Shown here piece after piece: positions 24,838 to 33,466 of a stretch of DNA of 64,000 nt. The notes beneath the pieces were generated by a model, which had not been told where the DNA came from, did not search any database, and saw only the letters and a program-made list of their open reading frames with translations. Numbering within the stretch: the first letter of the stretch is position 1; each line of letters opens with the position of its first letter. This stretch comes from Bacteroidales bacterium M7 (GTDB lineage Bacteria; Bacteroidota; Bacteroidia; Bacteroidales; Muribaculaceae): assembly GCA_001689515.1 (NCBI GenBank), contig LUJR01000048.1, positions 26,050 through 90,049 on the forward strand, given 5' to 3'. The position numbers were made by a program, and so were the translations under genes.

Positions 24838-25425
24838 ATGGCTACTAAAAGTATTAAAGGCACTAAGACCGAGCAATACATCGTCAATTCCTATATGGCA
24901 GAGACGCAGGCTTATGCCCGCTACACATTTTATGCTCAGAAGGCTGACAAGGAACAGTATTTCCCTGTAGGAGTGGTATTCCGTGAGACTGCTGACAACG
25001 AACTGCACCATGCCAAGGTATTTCTTAAGATGCTTGAAGGTGACGAGGTGCAGTGTACAGGCAATGTGGATGCCGGTTATCTCGGAGCGACTGCCGAAAA
25101 TCTTGCTGTCGCCATCAAAGAGGAGATGGTCGATGGCTATGAATTCTATCGCGAGGCTGCCAAGGTGGCAAAGGAGGAGGGGTTTGATGAAATAGCTACT
25201 CATTTCGCTGCCATAGCCAAGGTCGAGAAGTCACATCATGACCGTTTCCAGTACTGTCTGGAACTCATCAATGCTGGCACCATGTGGAAGCGTGAGGAGC
25301 CTATCGAATGGCTTTGCCTCGTTTGCGGATATATCCACAAAGGCAAGACTCCTCCCGAGAAGTGCCCGGGCTGTGATCATCCCTACCAGCACTATATGCC
25401 TAAGGATTTGATTGACATGCTCTGA
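24838..25425 (+). CDS. Rubrerythrin
   Basis: 195 residues. The N-terminal four-helix domain carries the di-iron ligands (EAYARY-like QAYARY, RETADNELHHAKVF, EEMVDGYEFY and VEKSHHDRF). The C-terminal rubredoxin domain has two CxxC knuckles (CLVCGY and CPGCDH). Rubrerythrins reduce hydrogen peroxide in anaerobes, which fits an anaerobic gut bacterium. The 3' end overlaps that of comEC on the other strand by 34 bases, with no obvious terminator between. Confidence 0.96.
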   Translation: MATKSIKGTKTEQYIVNSYMAETQAYARYTFYAQKADKEQYFPVGVVFRETADNELHHAKVFLKMLEGDEVQCTGNVDAGYLGATAENLAVAIKEEMVDGYEFYREAAKVAKEEGFDEIATHFAAIAKVEKSHHDRFQYCLELINAGTMWKREEPIEWLCLVCGYIHKGKTPPEKCPGCDHPYQHYMPKDLIDML

Positions 25426-27470
25426 TTCTTGACCACTAAAGTATCAGATGTAGGAATCCCGTATTCCTGACATTTGTCTATGACCATTGATGCCATCCTC
25501 GGTCTTAACGCCGGGGATGGTATCACTTTTATATGAAGTCCTGACAGCATGTGCCATGGAGCTGTGCGTATGTCGCGGGTTGTTGCCCGTCCTGAAATTA
25601 TCAGATATGGATCAGATTGGGATATGGCATGTGAAAATGCTGTTGAATCAAGAGCCTCTAATATGTGTATGCGGTGGTCAGTCATATTGTAAAGTGAGCT
25701 GACAGTAATATTATCCACGCCCGTAAGACGTAAGAAGGTGTCAAAATCCCGCTGTGCCCTTTGTTTGACAAGTATGGTGTCAGCACCTGTGGCATCGGTG
25801 TACAAGGTTACGGCATCTCTGTCGCGCACAAGCAGGGTGGTAAACGACCTGTCGGGGATGAGTATCGCTGATATATCCTCGTAGGGATACCTTGGCTGGA
25901 TGAAGTTGCAGACTATGCCTGTAGCAGCAAGCAGCAGTGAGGCGTATCCATAAGCACGTTTTCTCAGATTAATGTATAGACCCAGAGCAATTACAGCCAT
26001 TAATAGCAATATGAGGCTCTCTGTTCCCAATTCTATACCGTTCAATAAAGCTCCAGGCAAAGATGAGACGAACTGAGCTGTGCGGTCAAGGATATTGACC
26101 GAATGGTCAGTCACGAAGCATGTCGAGCCATATATGATACCTGACAGATGTAGCGTATTTAGGATGGTTGCAATAGCACCTCCGACACAGATGATCGGCA
26201 GGAGTATAGAGGCAACAATGGCTGCAGGTACGAAATATATCGGAAATGTATGGAAGTAGTAACATGCAATCAGCCCGGTTCCTGTCATTGCAGCTACAGG
26301 TACGGCTATATATGTGTTAAGATGATAGAGAGATCTGCGGCGAGGATTGACCACGACAAAAGCTTTGGCAAATGCTATTATTGAAGCTACTGCGGCAAAT
26401 GACAACTGGAAACCGTAGCTCATCAGGGAGAACGGGTCGGCAAGCACTATTATCATGGCTGCCAGACATAGAGAGTTATATGGTGACGAGCGTCGTTGCA
26501 GCAGACGCGCCCCTGCAAATACCGTAGCCATGATGACGGCGCGTGTGACGGATGGCGAATAACCAGTGATGGCAGCATAGAGCCATAATGATATGACAGT
26601 GATTATTATGACAGCTTTGCGCCACCGCATCACCAACAGAGGACACAGGGCTATGGATATAAGCAATCCTATGACAGCCACATGCATGCCGCTGAGAGCC
26701 AATATATGTGACAGCCCTGCTGAGGAGTATGCCTCGCGTCTGTAGGCGGTCAGCATCTCGGTGTCACCTAATAGCACCACTGTAAGAAACTCGGTGGTGG
26801 AAGGCGACATAGATGTTTCATATATGGCAGCTGCTATGCGTCCTCTGAAACGGTAGAGTGCGTTGAGTATGCCAGGCTCGTCAGTGACTGATACTATGGC
26901 GTCAGGACGTATTACCACTGCTCCCGCGATTCCTCTGCGTCGGGCGTGGCGGCTGATGTCATCCATCATAGCCAATCTGCGTAGGGCGTGGCTGTCGGCG
27001 AGATTGCCTGACCATCTGATGCGTGACGCTGGGGCTATTCTGTGGTCAAAACCGGCTATGGTCAATTGTATTTTTATGGGTCTGACAGCTTTGATGTTGT
27101 CTATGTCACTCCCCATGCTGTCTATTATGACATCTGTTACAGAGGAGGTCTCTGTCTCGTTGATGCGGTCTATATGCCCTGAAAAAGTCCAGGATCCTTT
27201 CTGATATTTGGTGGGAATGTTGACTGGCGCATGAAGTTCGGCATTGAACCATCCTACTGCGAAGCATACGGTCAGCGCACATGCCGTGAATCGACGCAAT
27301 ACGAGAAATATCACAGCTGCGAGTAATGCCAGGAATGCGGCTGTCGTATTGAATATGCCTGATTCAGGATGGCAGATACCTAAAAAAGTACCCAGCAGCA
27401 CGGTGGCTGCCGGGTACAGTAATGGTGTGGATGGATGGCTGAGCCGATGATGGAGAGAGGGAAGCTGCAT
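25392..27470 (-). CDS. comEC: ComEC/Rec2-family DNA-uptake channel protein without a clear nuclease domain
   Basis: 692 residues from the ATG at 27470, which lies 4 bases after the yeiH stop; the alternative start at 27494 overlaps yeiH and adds a Cys-rich octapeptide. It shows N-terminal DUF4131 features, then the Competence domain with many membrane helices (including HILALSGMHVAVIG, the family signature). The C-terminal 150 residues align in position with the metallo-beta-lactamase-like domain of ComEC but lack HxHxDH. ComEC moves single-stranded DNA across the inner membrane during transformation. Third gene of the aroE - yeiH - comEC run. Confidence 0.9.
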   Translation of the reverse strand: MQLPSLHHRLSHPSTPLLYPAATVLLGTFLGICHPESGIFNTTAAFLALLAAVIFLVLRRFTACALTVCFAVGWFNAELHAPVNIPTKYQKGSWTFSGHIDRINETETSSVTDVIIDSMGSDIDNIKAVRPIKIQLTIAGFDHRIAPASRIRWSGNLADSHALRRLAMMDDISRHARRRGIAGAVVIRPDAIVSVTDEPGILNALYRFRGRIAAAIYETSMSPSTTEFLTVVLLGDTEMLTAYRREAYSSAGLSHILALSGMHVAVIGLLISIALCPLLVMRWRKAVIIITVISLWLYAAITGYSPSVTRAVIMATVFAGARLLQRRSSPYNSLCLAAMIIVLADPFSLMSYGFQLSFAAVASIIAFAKAFVVVNPRRRSLYHLNTYIAVPVAAMTGTGLIACYYFHTFPIYFVPAAIVASILLPIICVGGAIATILNTLHLSGIIYGSTCFVTDHSVNILDRTAQFVSSLPGALLNGIELGTESLILLLMAVIALGLYINLRKRAYGYASLLLAATGIVCNFIQPRYPYEDISAILIPDRSFTTLLVRDRDAVTLYTDATGADTILVKQRAQRDFDTFLRLTGVDNITVSSLYNMTDHRIHILEALDSTAFSHAISQSDPYLIISGRATTRDIRTAPWHMLSGLHIKVIPSPALRPRMASMVIDKCQEYGIPTSDTLVVKNQSMSIKSLGI

Positions 27471-27474
27471 CGGT

Positions 27475-28524
27475 CTACAGCAGCACGGGTGCAAGATATT
27501 TTGCCATCAGGTATCCTCCGCCGAGAAGCCAGATAAAGAGGATGAAGGCAAGGATGAAAGGTTTGGCACCCGCTTTCTTGAATTTGTCTATGCTTGTTTC
27601 TGCGCCTAAGGCACACATTGCCATGGTCAGAAGGAAGGTGTCGATGTAGTTGATTGCATCAACCACGGCTACGGGCAGGAGGTTGAGGGAATTGAAACCG
27701 ATGACAACGAGAAACCAGATGGCAAACCAGGGAACTGCGATTTTGCCCTTGGCGGCTTTTTCTCCGCTGCCTTGGGCGGGCGATTTCACAGCCGAGGCAG
27801 CTGCCCACCATCCGAGGATGAGAAGCACAGGGACAAGCATCATCACACGTATCATCTTGACGATGACACTGACATTGGCTATTTCGCCTCCCATGGCATT
27901 GCCTGCGCCTACGGCGTGTGCTACCTCATGTAGTGTCGAGCCGGCGAAGATGCCCATTTCCTGTGGTGACAGTCCTAAAGCACCGCTACGGTATGCCACC
28001 GGATAGAGGAACATGGCTATCGTACCGAAAATCACCACGGTAGCCACAGCTACGGCTGTCTTGTAAGGCTTTGTCTGGATGGTCGATTCGGCTCCGAGCA
28101 CGGCGGCAGCTCCGCAGATGCCGCTGCCTATCGAGGTCAGCAACGCTATGTCGCGATCCATCTTCATCAGTTTGCCTATCCAGTAGCCTCCCAATATGGT
28201 GACTGTCACTATGATTGCATCAATGACGATGCCGGCGGTGCCTACTGCCATCACATCCTGGAATGTCAGTCGGAATCCGTAGAATATGATGCCTATTCGG
28301 AGTATCTTTTTTGAACAGAATATAATACCTGGCACCCATGTTTCGGGAAGATGGTTGCGCAGGGAGTTGGCGTAGAGCATACCCAGGACGATACCGATGA
28401 TCATAGGGCTGAACGAGAGCTCCTGGAAGAAGCGTGCGCTGCCTATGTAGAATGCGGCGCATGAAAACAACGCTATAAGCAATATGCCGTGAAACATACT
28501 GCTACGGTGTGCGGAAAGTTTCAT
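27475..28524 (-). CDS. YeiH-family putative sulfate exporter (UPF0324)
   Basis: 349 residues with about ten hydrophobic helices, and the family segments GSGICGAAAVLGAESTI and GIFAGSTLHEVAHAVGAG. YeiH-type proteins are annotated as sulfate exporters on limited evidence. Located between aroE and comEC on the same strand, gaps of 60 and 4 bases. Confidence 0.88.
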   Translation of the reverse strand: MKLSAHRSSMFHGILLIALFSCAAFYIGSARFFQELSFSPMIIGIVLGMLYANSLRNHLPETWVPGIIFCSKKILRIGIIFYGFRLTFQDVMAVGTAGIVIDAIIVTVTILGGYWIGKLMKMDRDIALLTSIGSGICGAAAVLGAESTIQTKPYKTAVAVATVVIFGTIAMFLYPVAYRSGALGLSPQEMGIFAGSTLHEVAHAVGAGNAMGGEIANVSVIVKMIRVMMLVPVLLILGWWAAASAVKSPAQGSGEKAAKGKIAVPWFAIWFLVVIGFNSLNLLPVAVVDAINYIDTFLLTMAMCALGAETSIDKFKKAGAKPFILAFILFIWLLGGGYLMAKYLAPVLL

Positions 28525-28584
28525 AGATTATGAATTTGTATGGTTATGAATATAAGTGAAATATAAGTGTATATAAAATGTATG

Positions 28585-29334
28585 TTATTCTTGCCAGATG
28601 TTCCATGCTGCAAATGCCTGGAGCAGAAGCATCTCAAGACCGTTTTTGGTTGCCGCGCCATGTTCGGCTGCTTTGCGCATGAACATTGTCACATCCGGGT
28701 TATATAGCAGGTCGTAACAAAGGTGTGCAGGGGTGAGCTGGTCATAGGGGATGTCCGGGCATTCGTCCATGTGGGGATACATCCCTAAGGGTGTCGTATT
28801 GACGATGAGCAGGTTTTCTGCCATTATTTCTGGCGTCAGGTCGCTGTAGGTGTAGCGTCCTTCGGCTGGAGTGCGTGACACAAGTGTCGCCGATATGCCG
28901 AGCTTTTTAAGAGCCTGCATGACCGCCTTTGATGCGCCGCCTGTGCCGAGCACGAGGGCATGTTTCATCTCCGGGGTCAGCAGGGGGCTGAGCGAATCGG
29001 TGAATCCGATTACATCCGAGTTGTACCCTTTCAGTCGCAGTTTGCTGCCCTTGCGTATGAACTTTATGACATTGACCGCGCCTATCTCGGCGGTGTCGGG
29101 GTCAAGCTCGTCAAGGTAGGGTATGACCTGCTCTTTGTAGGGAATGGTTACATTAAGACCGCGAAGGTTGGGATTATCCTTGATTACATCGGGGAAATCG
29201 GCTATCTCGGGAATTTCGAAATTGACGTAACGCGCAGCGATGCTTTCAGCATCAAACTTGCGGTTGAAATACTGCTGGGAGAACGAGTGGGTCAGCGGAT
29301 ACCCTATCAGACCGTAAATACTTTCGTGGAGCAT
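28585..29334 (-). CDS. aroE: Shikimate dehydrogenase
   Basis: Reduces 3-dehydroshikimate with NADPH in the aromatic amino-acid pathway. 249 residues, slightly short for the family. Marks: shikimate-binding YPLTHSFSQQYFN and NVTIPYKEQV (catalytic Lys), and the dinucleotide loop LGTGGASKAVMQAL. The promoter is 30 bases upstream. First gene of the aroE - yeiH - comEC run. Confidence 0.95.
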   Translation of the reverse strand: MLHESIYGLIGYPLTHSFSQQYFNRKFDAESIAARYVNFEIPEIADFPDVIKDNPNLRGLNVTIPYKEQVIPYLDELDPDTAEIGAVNVIKFIRKGSKLRLKGYNSDVIGFTDSLSPLLTPEMKHALVLGTGGASKAVMQALKKLGISATLVSRTPAEGRYTYSDLTPEIMAENLLIVNTTPLGMYPHMDECPDIPYDQLTPAHLCYDLLYNPDVTMFMRKAAEHGAATKNGLEMLLLQAFAAWNIWQE

Positions 29335-29360
29335 GTAACTATTGGAATATTAATATGCCA

Positions 29361-29392
29361 CAAATGTAGAGAAAAAACATAAAATAACCAAC
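29361..29392 (-). promoter_or_regulatory. Promoter of aroE
   Basis: Minus strand: GTTG, 20-bp spacer, TACATTTG. The transcript start would be near 29354, about 20 bases before the ATG. Confidence 0.6.
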
Positions 29393-29497
29393 TCTGGCAG
29401 TTCGTTAAGTTTTATTTTAAACTGCATTGTTACAGTTACATCCTTTTTAACCTTAGTTTGTTTAATCTGTCGGATTTTGTGCTATCAGTGTTAACGT

Positions 29498-29932
29498 TTA
29501 GGTATCCATATCTTCGTCATCAAGGTCATCCCAGTCGAAGTCCCAACCGCTGCTTTCTTCGGTGAAACGTGCCAGGTCACGGCCTTCGCGTTTTGTCGGG
29601 CGTCCAAGCCCTTTGCGGCGGTCTACGAATCCGCTTATCTTGACCACTTCAAGCAGATCAAGCTCGCTGCGAGGAGTGACATTTTCCATGTATTCGGGCA
29701 CGAGTTTCGCGCCGAGGCGGTTTTCAGTCAGAGCCAGCACCTTGAATGAGTAGGTCACAGGTGGTTTGCGCACCTGTATGATGTCGCCGGTTTTGATGGT
29801 GCGTGACGGCTTGGCTATGGCGTTACCCACGCTCACGCGACCCTTTTTGCAAGCCTCGGTGGCTATGGTGCGGGTCTTGAATATGCGCATCGCCCACAGC
29901 CATTTGTCTATGCGTACTTCCGATTTAGCCAT
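29498..29932 (-). CDS. S4-domain RNA-binding protein (Hsp15-like)
   Basis: 144 residues. The N-terminal half is an S4 domain (VRIDKWLWAMRIFKTRT, then GRVSVGNAIAKPSRTIKTGD). Hsp15/HslR-type proteins bind stalled 50S subunits carrying nascent chains. The C-terminal tail is strongly acidic (WDDLDDEDMDT), which differs from the basic tail of E. coli Hsp15. Downstream of pth by 10 bases, so functionally grouped with two translation genes. Confidence 0.88.
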   Translation of the reverse strand: MAKSEVRIDKWLWAMRIFKTRTIATEACKKGRVSVGNAIAKPSRTIKTGDIIQVRKPPVTYSFKVLALTENRLGAKLVPEYMENVTPRSELDLLEVVKISGFVDRRKGLGRPTKREGRDLARFTEESSGWDFDWDDLDDEDMDT

Positions 29933-29942
29933 ACGGTAGGGG

Positions 29943-30506
29943 TCATTTGTTGTTGAAATTGCACATCGCGAAGTCGAGTCCGCTAAGGCAGAATGCTTTC
30001 ACGGCATCGACAGCTACATCCACGCGGGTGGGGAGCATCTGCCGTTCGTTGAGTTTGAAGTGTCCGAGCACATAGTCTATCTGACCGCCACGCGGATAGT
30101 CGTTGCCTATGCCGAAGCGCAGACGCGGATACTCCTGTGTGCCGAGCATCTGGGCTATGTTTTTCAGCCCGTTGTGTCCTGCATCGCTGCCGTTGCCTTT
30201 GAGGCGTATCGCACCGAAGGGGAGTGCCACGTCATCCACGAGCACAAGGATGTTTTTCAGATCTACGTTCTCCTTATCTATCCAGTAGCGCACAGCTTGG
30301 CCGCTCAGATTCATATAGGTAGACGGTTTCAGCACCACGAGCTGTGCGTTTTTGACCCTTATGCGGGCGATGTCACCGTAGCGTTCGGTCGTGAAAACGC
30401 CGCCTACGCTGTATACGAGAGCATCAGCTATGCGGAATCCGATATTATGTCGGGTCCCGACATATTCAGCCCCGATATTTCCGAGACCTACTATCAGGTA
30501 TTTCAT
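29943..30506 (-). CDS. pth: Peptidyl-tRNA hydrolase
   Basis: 187 residues. Releases tRNA from peptidyl-tRNA dropped by ribosomes. Marks are GLGNIGAEYVGTRHNIGF (with the catalytic His), KPSTYMNLSG, and GHNGLKNIAQMLG. It lies between rplY and the S4 gene on the same strand, the order often seen in Bacteroidetes. Confidence 0.97.
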   Translation of the reverse strand: MKYLIVGLGNIGAEYVGTRHNIGFRIADALVYSVGGVFTTERYGDIARIRVKNAQLVVLKPSTYMNLSGQAVRYWIDKENVDLKNILVLVDDVALPFGAIRLKGNGSDAGHNGLKNIAQMLGTQEYPRLRFGIGNDYPRGGQIDYVLGHFKLNERQMLPTRVDVAVDAVKAFCLSGLDFAMCNFNNK

Positions 30507-30527
30507 ATTTATGTTTTTGTGTTAAAC

Positions 30528-30564
30528 AAATATGACGGCACAAATGATTTGTACCGTCATATTT
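30528..30564 (-). terminator. Long hairpin between rplY and pth
   Basis: AAATATGACGG pairs with CCGTCATATTT (11 bp), with an inner ACAAA/TTTGT extension. On the minus strand it is followed by the moderately T-rich GTTTAAC. It may attenuate rather than fully stop transcription into pth, 22 bases away. Confidence 0.55.
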
Positions 30565-30586
30565 ATGAGATATGTGTGCTCGGAGC

Positions 30587-31243
30587 TTACTTGCCGGCAG
30601 CAGCGGCAGCCTGGGCACCGCGGGCAGCACGTGTGAGCTGAACGGCACAAACCACAGCGTTCTTGGCGTTGACCAGTTCGAGACCCTCGAAGTGGAGGTC
30701 GCCGATCTGGAGAGTCTTGCCGAGACCGAGGTTGTCGACGTTGATGATGACGCGCTCGGGAATCTGTGTGTAGATAGCCTTGACCTTGATCTTCTTCATA
30801 GAGAGGGTCAGCTTACCACCGGCTTTCACACCCTCGGCGTGGCCTTCGAGCTTCACGGGAACCTCGATGGTGACAGGCTTCTTGTCGTTGACCTCGAGCA
30901 GGTCGATGTGGAGGATGGTATCCTTCACGGGGTGGAACTGGATGTCCTTGAGCACGGCATTGCGCTTCTCGCCGTTGATGTCAAGCTCGATAGCGAAGAT
31001 GTCGGGCGTATAGATGAGTTTGCGGACAGCCTCGTTGGTCACAGTCAGGTCGGTAGTGATGAGACCTTTGCCACGGCCGATTTCGATGATCTTTTCGCCG
31101 GGTTTGAGAGTGCCCTTGAAGGGGAGGTCGATGTGTTCGCCGCCGTTAAGCACTACGGGGATTTTGTTCTCTTTGCGGAGCTGCTTGGCAGCCTTCTTGC
31201 CGAGGTCAGTACGGGGCTCGGCAGACAGTTGAAATGAGTTCAT
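30587..31243 (-). CDS. rplY: 50S ribosomal protein L25/CTC family
   Basis: 218 residues: an N-terminal L25 domain binding 5S rRNA (SAEPRTDLGKKAAKQLRKENKIPVV-type start) and the beta-rich CTC C-terminal domain, then an Ala/Gly-rich tail. This is the long, two-domain form. A strong promoter lies 100 bases upstream, leaving a long leader. Confidence 0.96.
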   Translation of the reverse strand: MNSFQLSAEPRTDLGKKAAKQLRKENKIPVVLNGGEHIDLPFKGTLKPGEKIIEIGRGKGLITTDLTVTNEAVRKLIYTPDIFAIELDINGEKRNAVLKDIQFHPVKDTILHIDLLEVNDKKPVTIEVPVKLEGHAEGVKAGGKLTLSMKKIKVKAIYTQIPERVIINVDNLGLGKTLQIGDLHFEGLELVNAKNAVVCAVQLTRAARGAQAAAAAGK

Positions 31244-31348
31244 TTCGCGGTAAATTGATTGTGTTACTCAAAATTAAGTTTATTATCTCTAATTCGCTTA
31301 ATTTCCCATCACACGGATATAAAGGAAATAGTAGCGTTTAAGCGACCA

Positions 31349-31380
31349 CAAAGTTAATCATTTTCCCCCACACCACCAAA
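31349..31380 (-). promoter_or_regulatory. Promoter of rplY
   Basis: Minus strand: TTTG (31380-31377), 20-bp spacer, TAACTTTG (31356-31349). A full match to the Bacteroidetes consensus; start near 31342 gives a leader of about 100 bases. Confidence 0.8.
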
Positions 31381-31410
31381 CCTTCCCAAAATATCGCTAT
31401 CTCTTTGCTA

Positions 31411-31563
31411 TCATTTGTTTACCTTGCTATCTATCCACCCAAATAGTGCGTAGATGCCTATGGCTATGGGTAGAGCCACGCAAAAGAGGAAGGTGAGGAA
31501 GCCGGGGCACGCGCATATGACGATGAATATTATCAGTATCGCCCAAAGGATTATGCCGATCAT
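31411..31563 (-). CDS. Small hydrophobic protein, two putative membrane spans
   Basis: 50 residues (ATG at 31563, TGA at 31411) beginning MIGIILWAILIIFIVI and ending GWIDSKVNK. Two hydrophobic stretches are separated by a short Cys-Pro-Gly turn (CACPGF). No family is recognised. It is downstream of pabC on the same strand and just upstream of the rplY promoter. Reality is uncertain: short hydrophobic ORFs can arise by chance, but the even composition and charged C terminus are protein-like. Confidence 0.4.
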   Translation of the reverse strand: MIGIILWAILIIFIVICACPGFLTFLFCVALPIAIGIYALFGWIDSKVNK

Positions 31564-31588
31564 AGCTTTATGAGGTGTGAAGGGGTTG

Positions 31589-31666
31589 TTACTTAATGTT
31601 GGAGCCGTCTTTGAGTGCGGGGACTATCCATGCGAAGAAGCAGATGATGGCGATGAGGATTGACAT
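31589..31666 (-). CDS. Possible 25-residue membrane microprotein
   Basis: ATG at 31666, TAA at 31589: starts MSILIAIICFFAWIVP and ends KDGSNIK. One hydrophobic span with a short charged tail, 25 bases upstream of the 50-residue ORF and similar to it in layout. It overlaps a second ORF in another frame (31624-31713), so at most one of the two is likely translated. Confidence 0.3.
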   Translation of the reverse strand: MSILIAIICFFAWIVPALKDGSNIK

Positions 31667-31713
31667 GATGGAAAGATTAGTGCGATGACAAGGAAAGCCA
31701 CTATGACCTTCAT
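31624..31713 (-). CDS. Possible 29-residue lipoprotein-like ORF
   Basis: ATG at 31713: MKVIVAFLVIALIFPSCQS, then Ser-rich residues to a TAG at 31624. It reads like a lipoprotein signal with lipobox FPSC. It overlaps the 25-residue ORF in a different frame. A TAATTTCG box directly upstream (31716-31723) would start transcription near its ATG, which argues for the 25-residue frame instead. Low confidence. Confidence 0.2.
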   Translation of the reverse strand: MKVIVAFLVIALIFPSCQSSSPSSASSHG

Positions 31714-31789
31714 TTGCGAAATTAGCAATCCGCATGTGCGATATTGCTGCGTATGTAGGTTAAATAATGTCAAACAAAGTGCATTTCTG

Positions 31790-32398
31790 CTATCGCACTA
31801 CTGACTCAAGCGGGATGGTTATGGCTGATTCAGGGGGCATCATGGCGTTGATCATCATCAGGTGCGTAAATCCCCATTTGTTGTCTGGGAGAATATCTGA
31901 TATGCCGAAATCGCCTATTTGTACCGTTCCTGTGGCGATGAGCCACGAGCGCATAACTCCAGGCAAAAGGAACGATGATGGGACATACATGCGATATCCA
32001 TCGGTCAGGATGATGTTGGTATAGGATGTGTCGCAGATTTTGCCGTCCTTGACCACTATGATGTCATCGCAGTCACCGCGCATATTATAAAGGCGGTCTA
32101 TGCATGTCCTGTCGGCATATTTGAGATGATAGTCTATGTCTCTCCCTGCTTCAACTATCTTAAGCTTCTTTATGTCACGGCGATTATATTTCGTAAAAGA
32201 TACCTCCTCTAATTCCTCTCCGTAGAGGATGCGCATTTTTATCTCCCCCGTCTGGCACCAGTCAGGGATTTCTATGGATGACAGCGGAGGCAGATGAAAT
32301 CGCCCGAATGCCTCCATGGATGTGTCATGCATCCTGCGCTCATGCAGCGGTGCGAGCATCATGCGTCCTTCACTTATTCTTACCGATTCAATAAACAT
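31790..32398 (-). CDS. pabC: Aminotransferase class IV (aminodeoxychorismate lyase-like)
   Basis: 202 residues, short for the family, with the PLP-enzyme segments FTKYNRRDIKKLKIVEAG (catalytic Lys region) and VVKDGKICDTSYTNIIL (the E/D-T-S-N substrate and phosphate site). Directly follows pabB after 3 bases, which supports 4-amino-4-deoxychorismate lyase making p-aminobenzoate for folate. No glutaminase (pabA) gene is adjacent. Confidence 0.8.
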   Translation of the reverse strand: MFIESVRISEGRMMLAPLHERRMHDTSMEAFGRFHLPPLSSIEIPDWCQTGEIKMRILYGEELEEVSFTKYNRRDIKKLKIVEAGRDIDYHLKYADRTCIDRLYNMRGDCDDIIVVKDGKICDTSYTNIILTDGYRMYVPSSFLLPGVMRSWLIATGTVQIGDFGISDILPDNKWGFTHLMMINAMMPPESAITIPLESVVR

Positions 32399-32401
32399 AT
32401 T

Positions 32402-33388
32402 TCAGACCGTTAGATATACTTTGTCAAGCAGTTCGGCGTATTCCGTGGAAACATCACTGTTAGCTGTGATGCCGCCTCCGCTGTGGAAATAGAAGCATCT
32501 GTCGGAGTGGCGTTGCACACAACGTATCATCACCGCACTGTCGAGACTTTTGCCGTCAAAGAAGCCGAATACACCCGTGTACCATCCTCTTTCAGACTGT
32601 TCCGCGCTACGTATCAGTCTGAGTGTGGAGTCTTTGGGTGCACCGCATATCGATCCTGCCGGAAGCAGCTGGAGCATGATGTCGCCAAGTCTTGACTGCC
32701 ATCCATGGGGCAGCAATCCGCTTATATGCGAACTCGTCTGATATATGGGACCTTTCGCGGTCTCTATCTTCTCAAAATAGCGGAAACGATTGACACGGAC
32801 ATCAGTGGCAACCATGCTGAGATCATTTCTAAGAAGGTCTACGATGGTGTAGTGTTCTGACACTTCCTTTTCGTTATCCCTGAGTCTCTCATAAGCATCT
32901 GGACGGTCAGCTTTTATAGTCCCTTTCATGGGATATGTAGAGATGGTGCCTTTCTCAGAGACCTTGACAAATGATTCCGGTGAAAAACATACAAATTCGT
33001 CAGGGATAAGCAGTCTGTAAGGAGCTTTCGCCGCCATCAACAGATCTTTCAGGTCAGAACATTCCACTTGGGTTGCCCACGTCAGATTGGCAAGGAAGCT
33101 GTTGCCGCTGAGCAGCCCTTTGCGTACAGTTGCAAAAGCCTCGGCATATTCTTTCTCTGATGGAGCGGAGACTGGTTTTAGCGACACAGACGGACGCTGC
33201 GCCGAAGGTTCAATGTTCCCATGACCGCCCATATTCCACAGCACTCCGCAGTCATCAAATGGCGAAGATGTGAAAAACGCCCTCTCCATCGCATAATCCA
33301 CAATGAATAGAAACGGTATGCCCGCACAACCAGCCTCATTCATCTGCCGTCTCAAAGACACTATACCACAAAACATACCGTTTGTCAC
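32402..33388 (-). CDS. pabB: Aminodeoxychorismate synthase component I
   Basis: 328 residues, of the short Bacteroidetes type lacking much of the N-terminal domain. The chorismate-binding core is clear: IVDLLRNDLSMVA, GSICGAPKDSTLRLI, GWYTGVFGFFDG and FHSGGGITANSD. Makes aminodeoxychorismate from chorismate and ammonia/glutamine. The annotated start is a GTG at 33388; an ATG at 33376 is an equally good choice. Coupled to pabC. Confidence 0.92.
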   Translation of the reverse strand: MTNGMFCGIVSLRRQMNEAGCAGIPFLFIVDYAMERAFFTSSPFDDCGVLWNMGGHGNIEPSAQRPSVSLKPVSAPSEKEYAEAFATVRKGLLSGNSFLANLTWATQVECSDLKDLLMAAKAPYRLLIPDEFVCFSPESFVKVSEKGTISTYPMKGTIKADRPDAYERLRDNEKEVSEHYTIVDLLRNDLSMVATDVRVNRFRYFEKIETAKGPIYQTSSHISGLLPHGWQSRLGDIMLQLLPAGSICGAPKDSTLRLIRSAEQSERGWYTGVFGFFDGKSLDSAVMIRCVQRHSDRCFYFHSGGGITANSDVSTEYAELLDKVYLTV

Positions 33389-33466
33389 GTATATGATTAT
33401 ATCATTTAAGATGACTTAAATGTTGTTATGCGATGATTTCAAGCTAATCTATGGCTGATTGAGCGG

